A stretch of 64,000 nt of DNA. It comes from Sandaracinobacter neustonicus. Lineage in GTDB: Bacteria; Pseudomonadota; Alphaproteobacteria; Sphingomonadales; Sphingomonadaceae. The notes beneath the pieces are model-generated. The model worked only from the letters and a program-made list of their open reading frames with translations. It ran no database searches and was not told where the DNA came from. The stretch covers positions 1 through 64,000 of the forward strand of contig NZ_VFSU01000032.1 in assembly GCF_006385875.1 (NCBI RefSeq), written 5' to 3'. Below, piece by piece: positions 37,556-42,678 of the stretch (its first letter is position 1; each line of letters opens with the position of its first letter). Position numbers and translations under genes: made by a program.

Positions 37556-38359
37556 TCAGGGAAGGCGCTTGGCGGATTGCCAGAGATGCTCCTGCTGATC
37601 GAGTGACATATCTTCAAAACCAGACACTTTTTCGATTTTCCTGAAACGCTGTTCGAACTTATCGTTCGCCCCGCGAAGCGCCTGCTCCGGGTCCACGCCC
37701 AGCTTGCGGGCATAGTTGGCTGTGGCGAACAACAGATCTCCGGCTTCCTCCGTCCGCTCGGCGTCGGTCGTGGCGGCGGCCACTTCCGCCAGCTCCTCGT
37801 GGATTTTTGCGAGCGGGCCTGAGGCGTCCGGCCAGTCGAACCCCTTGCGCGCCGCGCGGTTGGCCAGCTTTTCCGCGCGCGTGAGGGCAGGGAGGGCCAG
37901 CGCCACCCCGTCGAGCACGGAGTCGCGGGGCTTTTCCGCGGCCTTGATATCCTCCCATGTGGCCCGCACCTCGTCGGCGCTGGCCGGCCCGGCGTCTGCG
38001 CCGAAAATATGCGGGTGCCGCCGTTCCATCTTGGCGCAGATCGCATTGGCTACGTCCGTCAGCGTGAAATGCCCGGCCTCGGCGGCCATGCGGGCGTGGA
38101 ACACCACTTGCAGCAGCAGATCGCCCAGTTCCTCGCACAGGTCCGGCATGTCGTTTCGGGCGATTGCGTCGGACACTTCATACGCTTCTTCAAGGGTATA
38201 GGGCGCAATCGTCGCGAAGGTCTGGGCGCGATCCCATTCGCAACCGCCGGGATCGCGCAGCCTGTCCATGATGTCGGCCAGTCGGCCGATGGCTGCAAGC
38301 GCCTGTTCCTTGTCGTTCACGGTTGTGGCATCCTGCTGCAACGGGGGAGGCGCAGTCAT
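37556..38359 (-). CDS. mazG: nucleoside triphosphate pyrophosphohydrolase MazG
   Basis: House-cleaning all-alpha NTP pyrophosphatase of 267 aa with two tandem MazG domains. The first (about 30-110) has the metal-binding EEAYEVSDAI and EELGDLLLQVVFHARM. The second (about 180-250) has IHEELAEVAAA and EEAGDLLFATANYARKLG. It converges with hflX with only 4 bases between stops, and its start codon overlaps that of the divergent DUF1801 gene. Confidence 0.93.
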   Translation of the reverse strand: MTAPPPLQQDATTVNDKEQALAAIGRLADIMDRLRDPGGCEWDRAQTFATIAPYTLEEAYEVSDAIARNDMPDLCEELGDLLLQVVFHARMAAEAGHFTLTDVANAICAKMERRHPHIFGADAGPASADEVRATWEDIKAAEKPRDSVLDGVALALPALTRAEKLANRAARKGFDWPDASGPLAKIHEELAEVAAATTDAERTEEAGDLLFATANYARKLGVDPEQALRGANDKFEQRFRKIEKVSGFEDMSLDQQEHLWQSAKRLP

Positions 38360-38786
38360 GCCAGAAGCGAAGACGAAGCCAACGGAAATTTCCGTCGAAA
38401 CCTATCTGGATTCGGTCGCGCCGCCGGAACGGCGCGCGGAGGGGAGGGCACTGGATGCGCTGTTCCGGCGCGTGACGGGCTGGACGCCGCGAATGTGGGG
38501 GCCTTCGATCATCGGCTATGGCCGTTACAGCTACCGCTATGACAGCGGGCATTCCGGGGTGACCTGCGCAACCGGATTCTCACCGCGAAAGGCAGAGCTG
38601 GTGCTGTATGTCCTGCCACAGGATGAGGATTTGACAGAGGCGCTGGCCCGGCTGGGCAAGCACAAGGTCGGGAAATCCTGCTTGTATCTGAAGCGTTTGT
38701 CAGATGCAGACGAGGAGGTTCTCGGCGAAATTATCACGGCCGGGCTGGGCGCGCTGGCCCGGCGCTGGCCGGTGGAGGCGAGTTAG
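38358..38786 (+). CDS. DUF1801 (YdhG-like) domain protein
   Basis: Small cytoplasmic protein of 142 aa. It shows the DUF1801 pattern: RRAEGRALDALFRRVTGWTP, the GPSIIGYGRYSYRY strand, and GFSPRKAELVLYVL. Function unknown for the family. The ATG (with GGGGGAGG upstream) overlaps the mazG start codon on the other strand by two bases (CATG), so the promoters of each must lie inside the opposite gene. The 3' end overlaps the converging NTF2-like gene by 4 bases. Confidence 0.82.
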   Translation: MPEAKTKPTEISVETYLDSVAPPERRAEGRALDALFRRVTGWTPRMWGPSIIGYGRYSYRYDSGHSGVTCATGFSPRKAELVLYVLPQDEDLTEALARLGKHKVGKSCLYLKRLSDADEEVLGEIITAGLGALARRWPVEAS

Positions 38787-39205
38787 CCTGCCTTTGCCGA
38801 CATCATCGCTTCCAGCTGGGCCTTCATCAGCTGATGCACATGGTTAACAGCCTTCAAGGGGCGAACCATCACCTTGAAATTGATAATTTTTCCGTCATCG
38901 TCGAAGCGGATCATGTCCACGCCGTTCACCTCGATGCCGTCCAGCGTGTTGGTGAATTCCAGGATTGCACCATCCGCGCTCAGCCATTCGCCGAGGTAGC
39001 GAAAGCCTTCGCCGCCGAGCACCTTGTCGGCACTGGCGAGATATTTGAAGGTGATGTCCCGCCCACGCTGGGGCGTGTGCACCACCGGGCTTTCGAACAC
39101 CACATCGGGGTGGAGCATGTCCCACAGCATCTGCTTGTCGTGGGACTTCAGAATATAGTCGTGCCAGCGATCGAGCGCGGCGCGGGTCTTGGATGTGTCT
39201 GCCAT
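38783..39205 (-). CDS. NTF2-like (SnoaL family) protein
   Basis: Predicted alpha+beta barrel protein of 140 aa. It has the pattern of nuclear-transport-factor-2-like small-molecule enzymes or binding proteins: HDYILKSHDKQMLWDMLHPD at the N terminus, VVFESPVVHTPQRGRDITF, and FTNTLDGIEVNGVDMIRFDDDGKI split at about 85-108. A frame extension to 39247 is unlikely. Its promoter region ends at the left attachment site of the integrated element 70 bases upstream. Specific function cannot be told. Confidence 0.75.
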   Translation of the reverse strand: MADTSKTRAALDRWHDYILKSHDKQMLWDMLHPDVVFESPVVHTPQRGRDITFKYLASADKVLGGEGFRYLGEWLSADGAILEFTNTLDGIEVNGVDMIRFDDDGKIINFKVMVRPLKAVNHVHQLMKAQLEAMMSAKAG

Positions 39206-39274
39206 GCGGCGACGATAAACGATCCCGAGCGCGCAGGGGACTGGCAAAGAGGAGGGTCAGTCAGCTTCTGCTGA

Positions 39275-39302
39275 GAATCCGATAATCTATACTCCTGCAA
39301 GA
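39275..39302 (+). other. left attachment site (attL) of dif-integrated element
   Basis: XerC-type arm GAATCCGATAA and centre TCTATA, followed by CTCCTGCAAGA, which does not resemble a XerD arm. The 14 bases TCCGATAATCTATA are identical to those in the dif-like site at 42212-42225. Confidence 0.7.
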
Positions 39303-39314
39303 GGGTGGTGCCTC

Positions 39315-39351
39315 ATGTGCATCATGCCGCCGCAGGCGTCCTGATGCACAT
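39315..39351. repeat. inverted repeat near left end of element
   Basis: ATGTGCATCA and TGATGCACAT are perfect 10-bp arms separated by 17 bases. On single-stranded DNA this would be a stable hairpin. It may be a protein-binding site or a single-strand replication signal. Confidence 0.75.
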
Positions 39352-39387
39352 ATTAAACAGGCTGTAGTTGTGCTTCCGCCTTAGGAC

Positions 39388-39464
39388 TTATCCACAACTT
39401 TCGTAATTACTTCGAAAGGTCAGGGACTTAGCCTGTGGATAACCTGTGCATATCCTGTGGATAT
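39388..39464. other. DnaA-box cluster, putative replication origin of element
   Basis: TTATCCACA at 39388-39396, TGTGGATAA at 39434-39442 (both exact DnaA boxes in opposite orientation) and TGTGGATAT at 39456-39464 (one mismatch). A 6-bp hairpin (CTTTCG...CGAAAG, 39398-39418) with an AT-rich loop lies between them. This is the most AT-rich part of the element, as expected of a plasmid origin. Confidence 0.6.
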
Positions 39465-39537
39465 GTTGGGGAGAAGCTGGGGATATTGGCCCCTCCTCCC
39501 GTCGGGTCGAAAAAGCGAGGGGAGGGGCCTTGGTGGG

Positions 39538-39553
39538 TGGCACGATCTTTGCA
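39538..39553 (+). promoter_or_regulatory. sigma-54 promoter inside the element
   Basis: TGGCACG, ATCT, TTGCA: all 12 core positions of the RpoN consensus match, with GG and GC 10 bases apart. It points right, into the hairpin-rich GC region and antisense to the rep operon, not toward an obvious gene. Transcription would start near 39564, within the adjoining 7-bp repeats. Confidence 0.65.
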
Positions 39554-39580
39554 TAGGCACCTGCCTATTGTCGATAGGCA
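39553..39580. repeat. three alternating 7-bp half-sites
   Basis: ATAGGCA (39553-39559), TGCCTAT (39562-39568) and ATAGGCA (39574-39580) form two overlapping inverted repeats with 2-base and 5-base gaps. They cover the expected start site of the sigma-54 promoter, so they look like an operator or iteron-type binding site. Confidence 0.6.
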
Positions 39581-39699
39581 ACGGTCGTGGTAGCCGACTC
39601 GCAGCGCTGCTGTTTCGTGACAGGACCGCTGCGTCAGGCCCGCCGCATGTGCCGATGGTTGGGGTGCCCCAAGCGCCTCTATGCCAGCCTGTAAGCCGG

Positions 39700-40699
39700 T
39701 GGTCCTTTTCCCCTTTCAGTTGATGTGGTGCGGCCTGCGGCCGCGCGCTGTCTCAAGAGCGCCGCAGCCCTTCGGTCTGCGTCGAACGGCCCGCGCCCTT
39801 CGGTCGACGGGCCGGGGGCGGGGCGCGCTTCGCTGCGCCCCGGCGTTCGCGCCCTTCGGTCGCTCCGCTGGCGGGATGGCCTCGGGGTCTTTCCCCCCTC
39901 TCTCCGGCCACCACGGCTGCGCTTCGCTTGCCTCAAGCGTGCGTCCGGCTGTGCCCCCCTCTCGCGCCGTCTGGTGTGGTGCTGGCCCCGGACCTGCCCC
40001 GCCCGAGGCGCGCAGCGCAACCGCCGCGCCAACCCCCCGCCGCCATGCCCCGTCGCCTTCGGCTGGGGCGGCGGGGGGTTGTCACGGCGCTTGCTGGCCC
40101 GGCGTGGGAGCGCGCGTCTGGCCCCCCGGCCGTCCCGGCCGGTGGCGGCTGCCGCCGCCGTTCTGCTGCGCTGTCTGCGGTCGGCACCCCGTCACGCCCC
40201 TTGCAGCCGCCCCGCACCCGCCGCGCCAGCCGCCCCCTGTTCGCTGCGCTCCAGGGCGGCTGGCACGGCGGCTGCACGGCTGCAAGGGTCGCGCCGGGCT
40301 ACCGGCTGTCTTTTGCCGCCCGTGGCGGCGGGCTGACGCCCGCCCGGCGCGCACCGCTCCGCTTCGCTCCGCTGCGCCGGGCCCCCGGGGCCGCTCCGGG
40401 GGGCGCGCCCGGTCGCCCCCCGTGTTCGCTTCGCTCCCGGGGCCGCCCGGCCCCCCTGCGCGTCTCTCCGGGGGCCGCCACCCCCGGCACCCCACCGCGC
40501 CGCGCTGCGCGCGCGCCGCTGGGCCTTCGGCCTCCGGGCGGCTGCCGCCGCCGCCCGGGCGCGGCTCGCGCTCGCGCCACCCGTGTTCGGCGCGGCGGGG
40601 TGCGCGTGGCCCCGTCGCGCGCCCCCCGCACGCCGCGCGCGTGGCCCCGTCGAGCCCCCCCGAGGCTTCGCGGGGGTGGGGCTTCGCCCCCCCTCTCCG
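39700..40699. other. GC-extreme, hairpin-dense region without a convincing gene
   Basis: About 1 kb with very few A/T bases (for example only 8 of the 60 bases at 40381-40440). It is built from short inverted repeats, many closing on CTTCGG or GCTTCGC, such as GGGGCGC-N8-GCGCCCC near 39820 and CGGCCCG-N15-CGGGCCG just before it. Frames are open on both strands but their translations are Ala/Arg/Pro/Gly runs with no domain, and they contradict each other. It could be a structured RNA, a conjugation or packaging signal, or decaying sequence. Confidence 0.55.
40031..40080. repeat. long perfect GC hairpin
   Basis: AACCCCCCGCCGCC and GGCGGCGGGGGGTT are perfect 14-bp arms around a 22-base loop that itself contains GCCTTCGGC. 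This is the strongest single hairpin in the region. It may end transcription from either direction. Confidence 0.7.
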
Positions 40700-41227
40700 C
40701 TACGCTGTGGCCCCCTCTATCGTGGTGGGCGCGGGGAAGAGGGTGGGCGCGGCGGCCTCGTGCTGCTCGGTTCCCTCGGCGGTCTCACCACGCTCATCGC
40801 CATTGCGCTCTCCCTCACCCTTTGGTGCGCGGCCGCGCCGCCCCTGCTTGCCATGCGGCCGGGGTCCGCCTTTCGCAGGGTTCGCCCCCGGCTCGGCCGC
40901 GTCAAGCCCGCCTTCGGCCCCCTTCGGGGCTTCGGGGCTTGACACGGCCGCCCCGGCGGCTGGCGCGGAGGGCAGGGGAGGCGCGTTCGCACGCCGCGCC
41001 CTCCTCGCCTCGCTGCGCTGCCACTCGGCCATGATCAGGTGGTGAGCCGCCATGGTGGCCGCCTGATACTCGGCCGTGGCCTGCTGCACCGCCTCCTCCC
41101 GCTGCAACACTTCCAGCAGGTGGGAGAAGCCGGTGGGGCAGGGCAGCGCCCTCGCCTTGCGCAGCGCCGCCGTGGCCCGGTGCTCGCGCTGAAGCGCCCG
41201 GCGAAGCCTCATGCGCCGCTTTCTCAC
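40700..41227 (-). CDS. hypothetical element protein, basic N terminus and low-complexity tail
   Basis: Third gene of the leftward element operon, 175 aa. I use the GTG at 41227, which overlaps the stop of the preceding gene as GTGA; a TTG at 41239 and ATG at 41212 are alternatives. Residues about 1-80 are helical and strongly basic (KRRMRLRRALQREHRAT, LLEVLQREEAVQQATAEYQ), consistent with nucleic-acid binding or coiled coil. The second half is Ala/Gly/Glu-rich and disordered-looking, and its DNA carries nested TTCG hairpins (40904-40943). I recognise no family. Confidence 0.5.
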   Translation of the reverse strand: MRKRRMRLRRALQREHRATAALRKARALPCPTGFSHLLEVLQREEAVQQATAEYQAATMAAHHLIMAEWQRSEARRARRANAPPLPSAPAAGAAVSSPEAPKGAEGGLDAAEPGANPAKGGPRPHGKQGRRGRAPKGEGERNGDERGETAEGTEQHEAAAPTLFPAPTTIEGATA

Positions 41228-41610
41228 GGCTGCCACCAACGCGCGCGCTTCGCGCTGGGGGTCGCGCGCGCATTATGCACGCGCACACGCGTGCGAGGCT
41301 CCAGCCGGTCCAGCCGCTTGCACTCCTGTTCCCATGAGCGCGCCAAAGCGCGCCATGCGTTGCGCGATCTCTCCAGTTTCCGATACGCATCGGCCGCAAT
41401 TTGCAGTTCTGCGCGCAGAGTGGCCGCCTCGTCGGCGCAGTCCTGATACCCGGCCGCCCACTCTGCGGCGGCCTGTTCGGCCAAATCGCAGTGGTCGCAG
41501 CGCCCGTCAGGGGCAGGGGAGGGGGGAAGCGGCAGTGGTGCTGACCTATCGTTGGTCCACCCCTGAAACGGCCTGATCCACCGCGCGAAAGCATCTGTGG
41601 TTCTGCTCAT
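41224..41610 (-). CDS. hypothetical element protein with CxxC motif and coiled coil
   Basis: Second gene of the element operon, 128 aa. The ATG shares an ATGA overlap with the RepL-like gene. A Pro-rich segment precedes a CDHCDLAEQ motif (about residues 38-46). A long helical stretch (about 55-105, AATLRAELQIAADAYRKLER) with heptad character follows, ending in a basic tail. One CxxC pair plus a later Cys could bind metal. Not recognised; probably helps replication or maintenance, judged by coupling alone. Confidence 0.55.
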   Translation of the reverse strand: MSRTTDAFARWIRPFQGWTNDRSAPLPLPPSPAPDGRCDHCDLAEQAAAEWAAGYQDCADEAATLRAELQIAADAYRKLERSRNAWRALARSWEQECKRLDRLEPRTRVRVHNARATPSAKRARWWQP

Positions 41611-42170
41611 TTTGCCCCCCAATGCCAAGGCTTAAGCACGTCAGTTGACACGCCATCGCGGCGGTTCGCCGCGTGCCAGTCGGCCGCTTTGGCGATCTCC
41701 GGCCCGCGCAACTTGCGCTCGTCCCGATACGCGCGCGCTGTGCCGCGCCAACAAAGCCAGATGCTCAACCGCGCTTCGCGCGCGTTGCGCTGGATGATGC
41801 CCCGGCGCTCCAGTTCGACAAGCGCCCGGCTGATCGCCGTGCGGTCGATCTCAAGCAACTCGCCCACGGCCTGCGCGCTAACGAACCGATACTGCCGCGC
41901 GTCCAAGTGGCCGATGGCCCATTGCAGCACGCGAGCGGTCGGGGCCGACATGCGGCAGCGGGAAACCGCCTCGGCCGCGTCGTCGAACACGATCAGCCAT
42001 GTTCGGCCGTAGTGCTGGCTCGCGCGCCGCAGGTGGTTGATGCGCCACACGTCGCGCCGCTCGCCATCCTGCAAGGTGATTGTCCGCTGATCCATGGCAA
42101 CCCGCAGGCTGCGTGCCTCTGGTTCGGAAAGGCCCTCGGGGGTGAGGGCGGTTTTCGGTCGTCTAGCCAC
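41607..42170 (-). CDS. RepL-like winged-helix replication protein
   Basis: First gene of the element operon, 187 aa. The central region has an R-T-W-L-I-V-F-D-D strand and a winged helix: VSAQAVGELLEIDRTAISRA followed by LVELERRGII, then SIWLCWRGTARAYRDE, matching the layout of RepL-type plasmid initiators (helix-turn-helix, wing, then aromatic-Arg-Gly). I start at GTG 42170, preceded by AAAGGAG six bases away; an ATG at 42209 would begin in the attachment site. It could instead be a GntR/MarR-like regulator, but DnaA boxes in the same element favour a replication role. Confidence 0.6.
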   Translation of the reverse strand: MARRPKTALTPEGLSEPEARSLRVAMDQRTITLQDGERRDVWRINHLRRASQHYGRTWLIVFDDAAEAVSRCRMSAPTARVLQWAIGHLDARQYRFVSAQAVGELLEIDRTAISRALVELERRGIIQRNAREARLSIWLCWRGTARAYRDERKLRGPEIAKAADWHAANRRDGVSTDVLKPWHWGAK

Positions 42171-42208
42171 TGTGCGCTCCTTTCGCTGTTTCGTGACAAG
42201 GGCGCACA

Positions 42209-42236
42209 TAGTCCGATAATCTATATTATGTTAATT
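42209..42236 (+). other. dif-like XerC/XerD site (attR), probable chromosomal dif
   Basis: XerC arm TAGTCCGATAA, centre TCTATA, XerD arm TTATGTTAATT. The XerD arm matches E. coli dif (TTATGTTAAAT) at 10 of 11 bases and the centre at 5 of 6. Joining the left-flank XerC arm to this XerD arm would restore one uninterrupted 28-bp site. If it is the chromosomal dif, the window crosses the replication terminus. Confidence 0.65.
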
Positions 42237-42678
42237 CATTATTGGACTTTCGCCGCTCCGACCGCGCTCGCTTCGGTCGAAACTTGCCGAATCAACGAAT
42301 CTCCCGCTCGCTTTGGTGCTCCTGACGAGCATCTCGCGCATTGCCGCTCTGCAGGTCTGTGAAAATTGTGCGGCGCAACATGTTGATTCCTTAACGACTC
42401 TGTCATTTTTCCCGCGCTGCGCCAGTTGTGCCCTGTCGCCTTATGCGGCGATTTTCCATGCGGGATAACGCCGCATTCGCCGGAAAACCGGGCAAGTTCG
42501 CTGATAAATATTCTCCAAATTTCCAAAATTGGACGAAATATTCTGACATTGGCGCAAACTTTCGAAACAATCCCGCCCCATTCCAAGTCTAGACTGAAGC
42601 GTCCGCAGAAACCGCGTCGGATGCAGGGAAAAAAAGAACATCCTGCCGAACTCAACGAAAGGGTCAGGAGAATCTACG
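42237..42678 (+). other. intergenic region upstream of the TonB receptor
   Basis: No gene seen. It contains an inverted repeat ATGCGGCG-N18-CGCCGCAT (42443-42476). Two direct copies of AAATATTCT (42506-42514 and 42536-42544) lie 30 bp apart, a spacing of about three helical turns, in an AT-rich stretch that could be the promoter/operator. A GGAGAA ribosome-binding site precedes the receptor ATG. A small GACCG...CGGTC hairpin with a TTCG core near 42260 resembles those inside the element. Confidence 0.5.

Larger units (their letters stand above)
39292..42225. mobile_element. putative integrative element exploiting XerCD (IMEX), 2.93 kb
   Basis: DNA between the two 14-bp direct repeats, counting one repeat. 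Seen: matching dif-like core at both ends, only the right end with a XerD arm; different base composition from the chromosome; DnaA boxes and inverted repeats at the left end; three coupled leftward genes at the right end headed by a RepL-like protein; no integrase, transposase or coat gene. Known: filamentous phages and small elements of other bacteria integrate at dif with host XerC/XerD and leave this pattern. Inferred: an integrated cryptic mini-plasmid or phage satellite. Confidence 0.7.

Noticed and set aside
39388-39464. DnaA boxes read as the chromosomal origin
   Set aside because: No dnaA, parAB, gidA, hemE or rpmH-type neighbours, only three boxes, and they lie inside a segment bounded by dif-like sites, which belong at the terminus. 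A plasmid-type origin fits better.
39600-39692. 33-aa Cys-containing peptide downstream of the element sigma-54 promoter
   Set aside because: A GTG frame ending CRWLGCPKRLYASL is open, but it has no ribosome-binding site and is too short to distinguish from chance.
39681-41045. Rightward 454- and 368-codon frames in the GC-extreme region
   Set aside because: They overlap each other in different frames and lie antisense to the element gene; translations are Ala/Arg/Pro runs without motifs and no ribosome-binding site is seen.
39292-42225. Filamentous phage prophage
   Set aside because: Integration at dif is typical of filamentous phages, but there is no Zot-like ATPase, coat or minor coat gene and the segment is too short.
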